Shown here: piece by piece, positions 10,231-21,745 of the stretch | Position numbering within the stretch: the stretch's first letter is position 1 | Layout of the letters: each line of letters starts with the position of its first letter | Source: Mastigamoeba balamuthi | Lineage: Eukaryota; Evosea; Mastigamoebida; Mastigamoebidae | Direction of reading: 5' to 3' | Length of the DNA: 64,000 nt | Assembly: GCA_902651635.1 (NCBI GenBank) | Contig: CACRSC010000024.1 | Location: 378,787-442,786 of the forward strand | Translations under genes and position numbers: made by a program | The notes under the pieces: model-generated | Databases searched by the model: none | Told to the model about the DNA's origin: nothing | The model's input: the letters and a program-made list of their open reading frames with translations, nothing else

Positions 10231-11159
10231 ATGGGCTGCGGAGCGAGCAACAACAAGGTGGCGGACCAGCCCGGCAAGAAGAAGAAGGAGAAGGGAGACG
10301 CCGAGGACGAGGAGATCACGATGGAGATGCAGGAGACGCACATCGAGTCGATCGACTCTGTCTTCTCCAAGTGCGCAGGAGCACCTTTCCCTTCCCCAGC
10401 TGCACCACTGCACCACTGCACCACTGACGCGCCCGGCAGAGCCGCGAGCCCCCTGAAGAGACTGGTGGACATCACCAACGCGCTCAAGCAGGCGCGCAAG
10501 GCCATCAAGCAGATCGCCAAGGTCAAGGGTGCGCACTGCGCAGGCCGCTCCGCCAGCGTCTATTTTTGGCTCGCCCCGGGGGCTCTGGTTCCCTGACCCC
10601 GTGGCCGCCCCGCAGACGTGGACGACTACATCGCCAAGTGCATCAAGGACGTCAAGGACACGCTCAAGGAGAACAACATCGAGCTCTACCTCGAGGTGGA
10701 CGACGAGGGGTGCGCTGCCCTCGCCCTCGCCCTCGCCCCTCGCCCCCCACCTGTCGGGCGTGCAAAGTCCTGTTCCGCTTCGGGGTGGGCCAAAGTGCTA
10801 AATGTAACTCCCGCGCCACCAGGAATGTGTCGCTGCTGGTGAGGCCCGACGTGATCCCCGAGCACCTGAGGAAGACGTACGAGGCGGTCAAGTCGCTGGG
10901 GGACGCCTGCAAGACGGTGGTCACCGAGGCCAAGGAGCTCAAGCCCGACCTCGAGGCCATCGTGGAGGAGGCGCAGGTGCTGCCCGAGAGGGTCAAGGAC
11001 GCGGCCACGGCGTCGGGGCTGAGCCCCCTCAAGATCCCCGGGGCCATCAAGGCCACGGTCAACAACGTCAAGGAGCTCGCCAAGACCCCGCAGATGCTCA
11101 TCGAGCTCGTGCAGGAGGCCCAGAAGCTCGTCAAGCAGATCCAGAAGGCCTTCGACTGA
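10231..11159 (+). CDS. N-myristoylation-signal coiled-coil protein (219 aa)
   Basis: Four exons (10231-10370, 10440-10528, 10616-10709, 10823-11159) close exactly to 219 aa. The N-terminus MGCGASNN fits the N-myristoyltransferase consensus (Gly2, small residue at 6), with Cys3 available for palmitoylation and a Lys-rich patch at 15-21, so attachment to the inner face of a membrane is likely. The rest is charged, amphipathic helix without Trp. It has KRLVDITNALKQARKAIKQI, then a KDVKDTLKENN helix, then long repeated helices ending VQEAQKLVKQIQKAFD. No enzyme motif is visible. Introns use GTGCGC donors. An AATAAA-like signal follows near 11289. I do not recognise the family; a membrane-bound scaffold or helical-bundle adaptor is inferred. 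Confidence 0.8.
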
Positions 11160-11672
11160 GGGCGGGCGTCGTCGCTCCCTCCCTCCACCCCACCACCACT
11201 GTATGCACACACCCCTCGAATGAAAACAAAACAGGAACGATCAACGATCAGCAAGCAGCACAATACACGAGCACCGCCCGGCTCCTGCTCAATAAAAGCA
11301 GCGGCATCACCCCACCCCCTCGCCTGCTCTCCGTCTTCTGCTCTCCCAGGCCAATGCCATCATTTTCCTCGCGGTTATTGTAGTAGATCACGGTCCCCAG
11401 AGCGACAACGACTGCTGCTCAGAATAGAGGATGCCACAAAAGATAGCAAGCAGCACTAAGCTGAGGAGGGTGTCCCAGTTGGCATCCGAGCATTTTGGGT
11501 AGTGAGTTTGCTGGCAGCAGCACTCAGGCAGGGGGGCAGAAGGATAACATCGAGTGTGAGCCAGGAGAACAGAGGTGGATCTCACCACAGATACCAAATC
11601 AGTTGAGAGATATCTCGAGATACCGGGGACTGAGCGCGGGAGACAACGCAGACGACGCGCAGAGCAGGGGGC
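11160..11672. other. Intergenic region with CDT1 promoter
   Basis: The 5' part is the 3' UTR of the preceding gene. At about 11602-11624 lies GAGAGATATCTCGAGATACC, a near-palindrome with two copies of the recurrent GATATC/GATACC word, about 55-70 bases before the CDT1 ATG. No other feature is seen. Confidence 0.45.
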
Positions 11673-12421
11673 ATGGCCGAGGTGCGGCTGGACGTGTCGA
11701 TGGACAGCGAGGGCGAGGTGGAGGAGGCCGTCGTGGGCAGCGCACGCTCCCCCCTGACGACCATCACCCCCGACGACACGGACGACTGCCGCTCCCCTGC
11801 CCCTCCCTCCGCCTCCAGCAGCAGCAGCAGCAGCGCCAGCGGGCGCAAGCGACCCCACTCGTGCATCAGCAGCAGCGGCGGCAGCGGCAGCGGCAGCGGC
11901 ACGAGGGCACCGCAGGGGCTGGCGCTGCCGAGGGCGCTGGGGCGGCTGCTGCGCGTGTTCGAGGCGGCCGACGGGGCGCTGTGCTCGTGCAGGTACCGCG
12001 CAGCGCTGCCCCTGCCCCTCCTCCTCGCCGGCATCGCGGGGGCCACGGCGCCCGACCCCGCCCTCGTCGACCTCCTCCGCATCGAGGCCCTCTGGCCCGC
12101 CGCCGCCCTCGGCCTCCACTGCGCCCCTCCCGCCTCGGCCGCCGCCGCAGCGGCCAGCAGCAGCGACCCCCTCGGGCGCCTCCTGGCCCGCGCTGGCCCC
12201 GCCAGAGACCCCGCCGCCCTGGGCCCCCGCCGCGCTCACATGCAGAGGCTCCTGGCCGGCCTCGTCCTCGCGGCGCAGGCCGCGCTGCTGGGCTGCCCCC
12301 AGCCCCCCCTCGACAGCGTCGCCGCCTGGGACCCCCGCCTCGACCTCGAGCGCCACGTCCCCCTCCCGCAGCCCCTCAGCCTCGACGCCCTCCTCCGGCC
12401 CCCCGCCCCCGCCCTGCAGCC

Positions 12422-12472
<51 letters not shown>

Positions 12473-12929
12473 GCTGCCCCAGGCGATGGCGCTGCTGCCG
12501 GGCGAGAGCGTCGAGGGGGCCGTGCAGCGCATGCAGGCCCAGCGCGGAGACCTGGCCCGCCTGGCAGAGCTCGAGCGGCGCCGCGCGGTCGTGGGGAGCC
12601 TGCCCAGCGTCGCCCTGGCCCTGCGCAGCTGCTACGCCGCCCAGAGGCGCACGCGGGCAACGCTCGCCGAGGCCTCTGCGGCCCTCGCGGCGTCCCTCTC
12701 GCTCGCGCAGGGCGCGGGCAGCGGCGGCAGGGCCCTCAGCGCCGACGAGGCCGAGCAGAGGCTGCGGCTGCTCGCAAGGGCCGCCCCGGACGCCCTCGCC
12801 CTCGCCGTCGACACGCACGACGGGCTCGAGTGGGTCAGCTGGCGCGAGCGCATGGGCTCCCAGGCGTCGCTGCAGCTGCAGAGGCTGGCGCGGGGAGAAG
12901 TCCACCCTGACGAGCTCGGCGTCAAGTGA
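11673..12929 (+). CDS. CDT1: DNA replication licensing factor CDT1-like
   Basis: Single exon, 418 aa. Residues 84-150 follow the CDT1 central-domain pattern: LPRALGRLLRVFEAAD, then a helix and LLRIEALWPAA, where family members have LP..L..MF...D and L..+..+YP. After a Gln run comes a helix VEGAVQRMQAQR, comparable to the LLERIRAKE linker. The C-terminal winged helix follows: LPSVALALRSCYAAQRR, ALSADEAEQRLRLLARAAPD, DTHDGLEWV. Family knowledge: Cdt1 loads the MCM helicase at origins with ORC and Cdc6. The Ser-rich N-terminus has a basic GRKRP patch (possible nuclear signal); no PIP box is evident. The 17-18 Gln insert splits the two folds. No geminin gene is in the window. The assignment rests on pattern matching across two domains in the right order and spacing. 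Confidence 0.7.
12421..12473 (+). repeat. CAG tract (poly-Gln) in CDT1
   Basis: About 17 consecutive CAG codons encode a Gln run between the two folded CDT1 domains. It is a likely length-polymorphic microsatellite. Confidence 0.95.
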
Positions 12930-13515
12930 TGCTGGGATGCCGGAGGGTCAAGGAGCGGGATGCACCAAGGGCTGGGCTGCGTGCCCAGCTTCTTGGCCGT
13001 GGTTTGCTGGTGTCTCACTGCTCCCGTTGTCCCTATCACCGCCGCACCTGCCTGCTCGTCCAATAACACCACACTTTTATTCAATTCCGCAAAAGCACCC
13101 GTTTTTCGAAGGGTTATGCACAGAGTCCAGCCAGAGGTAGATCAACCGCTTGGCTGGCAGCTCCATGCACATCCTCTTTGACTTCAAATATATTTCATCT
13201 GCTCTTATCATCGCTGTTCTGGTTCCCTCACTCGCATAGCAGTGATTCTCTATGAGATGGTCAGGTATTTATGCAAAGAATAGTTATTTCCTCTGCTAGA
13301 AGCTGCACTTCTCACAGAGTAATCATCTATAATAGGAGCAGCTGCAGCAGCCTCAGTCTCGGCAGCAGGTGTGGTCACGTCCATCTGGTCAATGGCATTG
13401 AGAACAGCCTGTGAGCTGGTGCGGGTTGTACTGCATCTGGGCCTCTTGGCCCTTGTAGGGCCTGGGGACTCTGGACGGGCTGAGCTCGTCCTGTTCTGCC
13501 GAATAAATTTATATT

Positions 13516-14340
13516 ATGTGCCAGCAACATACAGCACTAATTGTTGATAAACCACAGAAAGAGTGTGAGAAGGCTATGCAGATGGCACTGCAGTCCATAA
13601 AGTCCCTCAGCACACATACGAAGGACCTGTGTGTACTGAACCAGAGATCTCAGGACGAGATGAAGAGGCTGACTGCTGAAATCGCCTTTACTGCTGGACC
13701 AGGTCTTTATGTTCCAGCATAGCAGCAGGGCCAGGTCATCAAGGGCCTGAAGGCTGCAGCCAAGTTGAAGGACAAAATCACCACATACAAGAAAGAGCTG
13801 CTTGACATAATGCTGACTTACACCCCCTTATTCCAGGCCAGTTCTCAGCCAATGTGGAAACGTGTGAAGTTTTGTACACATTCGCACATGGGCCTCCTGC
13901 TCGTGTTGTGAAGCACAGCCAATTCCGATCTTACTTCACAATGCACGTGGTGTTTTTTCCCAGAGACAAAAACTGCTGGCAGATAATACCTTTTTCGGGG
14001 AACTTCCTGCCTATCAGCTTCTGATCATGAAAGTCCAGGTACTATCACCACCAATGCACAAAGATCCCATAATGCTCTGGTGTCTGCTCATGATGGAGTA
14101 TGTGATCATAAGCAGTACACTGCCCCTAATAATGATAGTGCCCCATACAAGAATGTCTCCCCACTCAGACACCTTTGACAGAATGTTGTCAATGAAGCTG
14201 AGACCCCCAAACAGGCTGTCGAACAGGCTCTTAATGGGGTTAATGCTGAGTGGGCGCCACTTCACAGGTTTTCCAGTCAAGATTATTCCTTCTATGTATC
14301 CTTTATTTCATGTCCGAAAAATGCCTGAGGTGGAGATTAA
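13516..14340 (+). pseudogene. Degenerate coding remnant, unknown family
   Basis: In changing + frames the text reads like helical protein, for example an open stretch starting MCQQHTALIVDKPQ, then GLKAAAKLKDKITTYKKELL, then NVVNEAETPKQAVEQALNG, with stops and frame changes between. Many differences look like C-to-T type changes. I cannot name the family. Confidence 0.3.
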
Positions 14341-16009
14341 TTCTGCATGCAGTACATCAGGCAGTAGATGATGGTGGGACCAGCACTGTCCATTATGAAG
14401 GCATGTTCAGGCAAGTCATATGAACTCTTGATTCAGAAAAAAAACTGCATTACTAGACATTTCACATGGTGTAAGGTCCCACATTCGAGTTCTCTGATAC
14501 ACAGTCTCAGTCATGGTGCAGTCACAGAAATCGGAAAGTGAAACTTAATTTTCACAGTTTCTCCAGGTCAGAAATGTCCTTGGCATCCTTCTGCATGAGA
14601 ATCTGCATTGCAGAACACCTATAGCAGAACAAGCTGGCCAAACTGTATATTTTTGGAAATAGGATAAGAACGTGATGGAAAGAAGATTATGGACGATTCC
14701 GGTTTTAAGAGAATCTGAGTGGTAAATAATACATAAGACAGAAAAACAGAACAGAAAATAAGAGTATGCAGAAGGCAGAAACTGGAATCTATAATGCCAA
14801 AGAAGATCTCATCTTACTTAAGCTTCTGATATTCTCATCTGCCATGCTGTGGGCCTCAACAAGTACTGCCAGTGCTGAAAGAGCCAGTGCTTAAGATGTG
14901 AGATGACTGCCTGGCCATATGGCTCGACCTCCTTCCGCCTCAAAACGTGCATACACACATCTGGCTTCCAGAGAAAAAGTGGTTAACCCTTCTTTAATGG
15001 ACGCTCTGCCACACATACACAGCCTCTCTTTCCCCCAAAACAATGCTCAACACACTGCAACTTTCCGAGTACTCAAAAAACACATTTTAATGAGTACTCT
15101 ACCATGCAGACAGTCTTACCCTCCCTGAAACACACAATGCACCACAGCTTCCAAAGTACCTTTAAGCAGTGTTTATTGGTGCCCCATCCAGGGCCCTTCA
15201 GAAGAGAAGCCCTTATCAGAACATCACTCTGTGTCAGTCATGCCATGAAATTCCACACCAGAAGCCCACATCATACCATGTGTATAATACATCCGAAAGG
15301 GCTTGGAAAACCGAAGTGGAAAAACTCAGATCACACATGTCAAAGTAGTAATACTCAAAGAGGCCCAAAAGGAACATAACAATCTTTGCTGGAAAACTTG
15401 GAGCCTCAAAAGAGGAGTTCATGTTTCAGGGGACTTTTCACAGAGAAAGGAGATGAACTTAAGGCATGACAGAGTGGAAAATGCAGACAGAGCACAGTGA
15501 TCATTGTTGGTGGGTTAAAATAAGCCACAAAGAGTGTAACACAAATACAATTGTTCAATGCATCAATCTACAGAGACCCACTGCACATCCCACAGTGCAC
15601 CAGGGATTCATTCAAGATATGCAGCTCAGATATTAATCCCTGAGACCTTCCTGTGTACTTCCTCTCTGACACACACTCTAACCTCTTCATGGTCCAGTGT
15701 ACAATGTCAAGCACATACTCTACATCCTGTCATCATACAGAACACCATCAGATCCCCCAAGAGATCCTCAGAGGAAATCCACTTTTCGATCCAGTCAGGA
15801 ATGTGAAACCAAGTAGCTCAGACAACATCCTTACTATCATTGTCATCACTGCTGCCATGGTTCTGGTTCTCTCTGCTGCACATCAGTGAGAGAAATTCAG
15901 ATATTAATATGAAGAATATCATAATATATATTCCCTGCAAGAAGCAGTGCTTTCCACAGAGCAAAAAATCTGAGAAAACTGTACTTTAAGGGTCTTTTGA
16001 AGGAAGGAA

Positions 16010-16576
16010 GTGCAAGACGTGCAATGTAATCCTCTGTATCATATGCACGTGGCAGGGATCTTCTCCCACTACAAGAACTCCTGTCCACTTCTGCAGAAGG
16101 TGATCTTCATCTTCAAGGGCCAGTGGGAAAGCAAAGTAGCTGATTTCCCATGGGCAACTGTAATGGAAATGTTCACTAAGTGCATCTCTGATAAGTATGG
16201 ATTCCAGATCATTCATGCCCCAGTCACATCTGTGGATGATATGATAAAGTTGATCTGGATGAAGAGAGGAACGAGGAGGCTGCTGTGGTACATCATGGTT
16301 GCCTCTCACAGGGGTGCCAGGGCCATTGAGATCGAGACTTCAGATGGATTGGCAACTGTGCTGATTAAGGAGATCGTAAGTGGTCTTCTTTCCTACCTGA
16401 AGTTCAGTCTGTACTTGTACTGCTGCAACACAGCCACCGACGAGCTGATCCATGCCAGGCAGGATTGCACTTATACTCACATGTTCACTAAAGCAACAAT
16501 GATTCACTTATTCACACATTGTGTTGTATTAGATGAGAATGAAACAGATTTGTTTGGTTTTATTCAGTTTTATTGA
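16010..16576 (+). pseudogene. Open but unrecognised 188-codon frame in AT-rich island
   Basis: An open frame with mixed composition, containing WATVMEMFTKCISDKYGF and TSVDDMIKLIWMKRGTRR. It has no recognisable domain, lacks the GC-rich codon use of every neighbouring gene, and sits in the decayed island. It is more likely a remnant of a mobile or foreign gene than an active gene. Confidence 0.25.
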
Positions 16577-16853
16577 TTTATCTTTGAAGTTAAGATATGA
16601 TATTTTGCGACTTTTTTCACATTTTATAAGTCGTTTATTTCCACTCCTCACTTTGTCATTTTGAAACAGTAGTTTCCTCCTTGAGGTGTTTTTATGAAAC
16701 AGGTAAAATGGCCTCTTTGGCTGCAAATACCTTGAGTGGGACATGCACGCTGCTTGGTTGCTGTTAAGTATACTAGAGCTCTGAAATTTCAGCTGACGAC
16801 CATGCACAGAGCCAATGTTGAATGAGACTAAGAAAGATGTGTGTTGCTGGGCA

Positions 16854-19800
16854 TTACTCGTAGACAATTGTGACCTTGTCCAGACGCCCAAAGTGAGGAG
16901 CCAGCATACCCTGGGTCAGGTTGTTGTGGCGCAGGTCGATCTTCTTCAAGGTGGTCGTGACGGGCACTGCTGCGAGGAAATCTATCACCTCCTGTGGTGA
17001 TCCAACCTCGATCATGCTCAGCTCCTCGAGCTTCATGTTCGTCCCCAGGATGTCCGCGATCTGAAGTACGTAACGTGCTTCAGACCAAAGAAATAAGCAG
17101 GGGCAGGCGGCCATACCTGCGTGAAGCCCTGCTTCAGCGGAGAGGTCTGGTCGATAAACAGGCGCGTGATTGACCTGTTCTTCTTCATCGCTGCCCAGAG
17201 GGGAGCCAGCTCAAGCCCCTTCAGGCCACACTGGGCGACAGAGAACTCCTCCAGCGACGACGCCTGAGAGATGGCGTCGCACAGCTTCACCAGCAGCTCT
17301 GGCTACGCGTGAACGACGGGGCGTCAGGATGATCGGGTCACAACTTGGGATGGTGTTGCGCTGGTATGTACAGTGAGGTCGTTGTGGCCGATGTCGACGC
17401 GCACGATCGTCTTGGACGACTTGATGAGCTCCGCGCAGCCAACGATTGCCTTCTTGGTGAGGAGGCAGGCCTTCATCGTGACCCTCGTGATCTTGGGCGC
17501 GTCCATCAGCAGCTTCCCGATCTCTGCAAAGCGCAGCCAGCGTGAGCTGGCAGCCACCCCGCTGGCAGGGGCGCAGGGTTGTTTTGCTGCACGACGTACT
17601 GTCGGGGATAGTGTTGCCGCTGAGGATCAACGTGTTCAGGCAGCTCTTGTCCGACTTGGCGGCGGAAAACAGCTGGCGGCACGCTCAGAAAACACGCGGC
17701 GATATGAAGGGGTGGTAGCGCACATCCTTGATGCCGTCCTTGCTGACCTCGTTGAGGTGGACGTCGAGCAGCTGCAGGGGCAGCATGCCCGTCTGCATGG
17801 CCTTGGCCACCTTCTTAACGAGCAGGTCGCCCAGCTTGTTGTCGCCGGCCTTGAGCCGCCGCAGCACCCTGTTCTCCACCAGCGCCTCTGCCAGCGCCTT
17901 GCCCCCGCTCTTGCCCAGCTCGCAGCTGCTGACGTCGAGCTCCGTGAGGTTGCGGCTCGAGCGCAGCAGACCGGCGAGCAGGGGGCCGGCGCCCTCGCCA
18001 AGCTTGTTGGTCGAGAGGTTCAGCGTCGAGAGCCCCTCGTGCGTCTTGACCGCATCGAGCAGCTGCTGCAGCCCCTTCTCGCACAGCCCCGACGACGCGC
18101 AGCTCAGCGTGTGCATCGTCTTGACACGCTGCGTCGCGACGACGATCTCGGCCACGCCCGCGTTGCCCAGCGCCGCGTTGTACGAGACGTTGGCGTCCTC
18201 GAGCTGCAGGCACGCGCGCAGGCCCTCGGCGACCTGCTGGGCGCACTTGGCCCCGATGCCCGTGCGGGCGAGGTTGACGGTGTGCAGCGGCATCGGCGAC
18301 GAGAGGATCGCCTTGAGCGCGAAGCCCACGGCGGGCGTGTCGCCCAGCGTGTTTCCCGCGAGGCTCAGCGACTCGACGGCGAGGTTCTCGCGGACCCCCG
18401 CCTGCCCCGACATCTTGAACGTCCGCTGGAACGCGTCGCTGATGACCCCGATCGCCTTCTCGTCCAGCTCGCTGTGCGACATGTCCAGTGCCGACAGCGG
18501 AGTGTCCTGCGCAGCGCAACAGGGGGGATGGGGCCCTCAGCCGGTGGGGGGCTGCGCGCAGGGGTGCGATACCTTGTCGATGGCGGTGGAGACGGCCAGG
18601 ACGGCCTTTGGGGGGGCGCCGACCTTGGCCTCGTCGCAGAGGCGGTCGAGGGTGGCCTTGAAGAACTCGAGCCTGCTGCTGAAGGGCACGATGTCGGCGC
18701 GGGGCTGCCTGGCGACGACAGCGTCGGGGGGCGGGAGGTCGTAGGGCTTGAAGAGCGTCATGGGGACACTGATGACGCCGGCGAGCAGGTGGTAGTAGCC
18801 GCAGGCGAGCTCCGCGATGGTCTGCGCCTGCGGGGTGGCGAGCTTGAGGTACTCCTTGCGCCGCACGCCGCCCGTCTGCGGGGACGCCGGGGGCACGATG
18901 CCGAACGAGATGGAGGAGTCGTCCCACTCGACGTCCTCGATGGTCGCGTAGGGGTGGAACACGTAGTCGTCGGCGCTGAAGTACACGACGACACCGTCGT
19001 CCACGACGCCCAGCGTGCGCTTGGCGCCGCCCAGGCCGGCCGTCTCGAAGAGCGCTGCGCCGAACGAGGGCATCTCCTGGGCGGCGCTGATGTAGGCGCG
19101 CATGGCGGCCTCGGGGGACTTGCCGCGCAGGGCCTCCCAGGCGAGGGCCACGGCGCGCTCGAGGGCGTCCAGCGAGGCCGCGTCGTAGGCCGTCGCGGGG
19201 GCGATGGTCGGCAGGAGGGGCGCCAGCCAGCCGTTGGTGAACTTGGCCGGCCCCGTGTAGTCCCCGCGCGACTCCTGCAGCACAGAGGGATCAGCGCAAG
19301 CATCGGTGGGGTTGTGTTGGCCGGCGGGCCAGAGGGTCCGCAACGCATTGAGACAGACAGCGGTGAATGGCGCAGCTGTGCAACTGCTGACCAAGTGGGA
19401 AGGAGGGGGGCAGGGAAAGGCCCCGGGGCAGGGATGGCGGGAATGGCGGCGTGGGGGGTAGTGAAGCTGGGTGTGAGGGAGGGAGCGCATGGCGATTCCG
19501 GTTTAGCAGCAACAGCAGCAGCCATGCCACGGGAGCCAAACGAGCAACGAGCAGAGGCGGCAGAGAGAGAGAGAGAGAGGCCAGCAGCGTGTCTCAGCGC
19601 CCTGGCGTGTCGTCGCGTGGCAGCAGGCCGAGCAGAGAGAGAGAGAGAGCAAGAGACAAGAGAGAGGAGGCTGGGAGCTCTGGGTGCTGTGCACGAGTGC
19701 AGTGCAGTGCAGTGCAGTATGGAGAGAGGGGGAAGGAGGGGGACCTGGAGCTGAGCGGCAGCGAGGAGGGGGAGCCTGCGCTTCTCGACGGGGGCGCCGT

Positions 19801-20657
19801 CGCAGAGGAGCGAGTGGCGGACGGCGAGGTAGTACTGGCGGAGCGTGCGGGGGTTGGAGGGGTCGCGGGGGGCCTTGACCCAGCGCATGCGGAGCCCCAG
19901 GGTGGCGCTGCCCCGCACGCACTGCTCCAGCAGCGTCCTGTCCCCCCGCAGGAACCGCTCCCCCTGCTGCTGCTGCTGCTGCTGCGCCCCCCGCTCGCTC
20001 AGCTGCATCAGCACGTGGTCGCCGGGCCCCATGCCCTCGGCGTCGCACGCGGCCCGCACGATGTCGCGCACGGCCCAGTCGTCGCTGGCGCTCACCTCGT
20101 GGCTCGTCCCGTCCACCAGCCACACCCTGTCGCATCCCACGCCCCCCGTCAGCCACGTGCCCTCGGCCCTCGGCCCTCCCGTGCCCCCGCGCGTGCCTGA
20201 GGGTGGTGCGCCGCACGCCCGGCGTGGGCTGGCGGACGCCGCGCTCGTTGTAGAGGGGCTGCGCGACAGGCCGGGGCCTCGCAGGCGGCGGCGTCCCCAC
20301 GTTGGCCACAGCAAACTGCCCCTGCGCTCACCACACCCCCGCGTCAGCTGCGCAGACAGCCGCCCAGCAGCGATGCTGCGCAAGGGGGAGCGGGGTGGCG
20401 CCCAGAAAGGGGCACCGGGGGCGCGGGGTGCCCGCTGGCGTGTGGGGGTGAGGGGAGGGCCCCAGCAAAAATAGACAAAACGTCGCATCAACAGACAAGA
20501 CAGGCCGCCAACAGAGGGGGCGCCCCCGCAGCCTCTGCTGCCGGTGTGCGTGCGGGCGACCCCGTCTGCGTACCGCGTTGGGGTCGTCGGCGGCGGCACC
20601 GAACTGCGAGAGGTTGCTGAGGACGGCGTCGAGCTCCTCGAAGGCCTTTGCCGACAT
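16854..20657 (-). CDS. FERM domain plus leucine-rich-repeat protein (897 aa)
   Basis: Nine exons on the minus strand: 20657-20574, 20321-20197, 20126-19745, 19274-18573, 18506-17724, 17672-17600, 17523-17372, 17302-17117, 17060-16854; lengths sum to 898 codons. Residues about 69-400 form a talin-like FERM module. F1 starts TTLRVWLVDGTSHEV; F2 has LRQYYLAVRHSLLCDG and the DY..PAKF turn; F3 has YISAAQEMPSFGAALF then GVVDDGVVVYF, the PTB-like strand pattern. Residues 431-897 are RanGAP/CARMIL-type LRRs (LSTLNLSTNKLGEGAGPL, LTELDVSSCELGKSGGKAL). Family knowledge: FERM modules link membranes or adhesion receptors to actin, and CARMIL-type LRRs serve actin regulators, so a cortical cytoskeleton role is likely. 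Intron 2 must be GC-AG (20196-20127) to keep the first FERM strand. The gene is divergent from NF-YC with about 145 bp between ATGs. Confidence 0.88.
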
Positions 20658-20734
20658 CTCCAGAAAGGAAACACACACGATTGAGCGATGGATGTATCGC
20701 CCATCACACGTCACCCAGATACGCTCTCTCGGCA

Positions 20735-20766
20735 GAGATATCTCTGCCCCCAGCCAGATATCTGCC
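20735..20766. promoter_or_regulatory. Shared divergent promoter, double AGATATC element
   Basis: GCAGAGATATCTCTGC, a perfect palindrome, is followed by GCCAGATATCTGCCC. It lies between two ATGs that diverge (20657 minus, 20803 plus), about 80 and 50 bases from each. This is the clearest example of the recurrent promoter word. Confidence 0.5.
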
Positions 20767-20802
20767 CGCTTCACTTCCTTTTCATTTGCGCGCGCTGCAG
20801 TG

Positions 20803-21678
20803 ATGGCGGGGGCGGACGAGTTCTGGCCGCGCCAGATCGAGCTGCTGGAGGAGGAGGCGGCCAGCGAGGCGGGGCTGGGGGGCGCTGGGCAGCGACGGGC
20901 GCGGCAGCCGATACCCGACGGGAGCGTGCGGCGGCTGATGAAGAGCGAGCCCACCTTCGCCCGCAACGGCTCCCGCGTCGGCGCCGACGCACAGGCCCTC
21001 GTCGCCAGGCTCGCTGAGGCCCTCGTCGCCGACCTCGCCCGCCGCGCCTGGCGCAACGCCGCAAACTCCTTCCGCACGACCGTCAAGGCACGCCGCATCG
21101 CATCGTGTCACGTCTCATCGCATCACATCGCATCGTGTCACGTCACGTCGCATCGCATCACGTCACGTCACGTCACGTCCCATCGCATCACGTCACGTCA
21201 CGTCACGTCACATCGCATCGCCTCGCGTCACGTCACGTCGCATCGCGCCACACCACCACGTCACACCTACGCCTCCACGTCACGCGGGTGCTGAGGCTGC
21301 GGACGAGCAGATGGAGGACGTGTCAGCGGCGGCGGCGAGCAGCGACCAGTTTGACTTCCTGGTGGACACGGTGCCCCGCGCGTGCAGGGGGGTGCCCGCC
21401 AGCAGGCACAGGCAGGCCATCGTGCGCCCCGTGGCCCAGCCCTCCCGCGCCCCCTGTGGCTGACTGCGGCTGACGCGGGGTGCCCGCAGGACGCTGTGGT
21501 GAGGGACATACTGGCGTCGTCGCGGGAGGGCGCCCACAGGGCCATCGTCCCCGAGAGCTCCGCCGCGGCCGCTGACGGCGACCGCGGGGGCGCGAGGCCC
21601 GCTGGCGCCCCCATCGAGATGACCTCGCTGCAGCAGTCGGCCCTCTTGAGCTTCATCGCCCCGCAGAACCCCCTCTAG
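20803..21678 (+). CDS. NFYC: CCAAT-binding factor subunit NF-YC (HAP5)-like
   Basis: Exons 20803-21087, 21311-21421 and 21490-21678 give 194 aa. The N-terminus has the NF-YC lead FWPRQIELLEEE, then the H2A-type histone fold: IPDGSVRRLMKSEP, VGADAQALVARLAEALVADL, ARRAWRNAANSFRTTVK, MEDVSAAAASSDQFDFLVD, TVPR. The last two pieces abut exactly as in NF-YC only if intron 1 is spliced GC-AG after AAG (21088-21310). Family knowledge: NF-YC pairs with NF-YB, then recruits NF-YA to bind CCAAT boxes. The usual LPLARIKKIMK is altered and a Gly/Arg-rich insert separates the lead from the fold, so the protein is divergent. The C-terminal half is Ala-rich with a Gln/Ser/Leu tail. Intron 1 is filled with the same minisatellite as in the Hip gene. 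Confidence 0.82.
21088..21265 (+). repeat. TCACG/CATCGCATC minisatellite in NF-YC intron 1
   Basis: Arrays of TCACGTCACGTCGCATCGCA-type units fill the GC-AG intron. They are the same family as 7345-7552 in the Hip gene, although the host genes are unrelated. Confidence 0.85.
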
Positions 21679-21745
21679 CCCCCTCTGGCCTCGCGCAACC
21701 CGTGTTTGGCTTTCAGTGTTGTGCGGGTCCTGGGGTGCGCCGTCC

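Larger units (their letters stand above)
12930..16853. other. AT-rich, CpG-poor island with decayed coding traces
   Basis: Base composition changes sharply after CDT1: AT-rich, few CG dinucleotides, many TG and CA. No intact gene is seen. Stretches 13516-14340 and 16010-16576 retain partly open frames with protein-like composition. The island ends at the FERM-LRR stop codon. By eye it resembles old, mutated transposon or gene remnants; no terminal repeats were found. Confidence 0.5.

Noticed and set aside
11495-12910. 471-codon + frame overlapping CDT1
   Set aside because: Frame shadow: Pro/Arg/Ala text from the CDT1 codons, while the CDT1 frame carries two family domains.
17373-19754. 793-codon + frame over the FERM-LRR gene
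   Set aside because: Antisense to nine exons that close perfectly and encode recognisable FERM and LRR domains.
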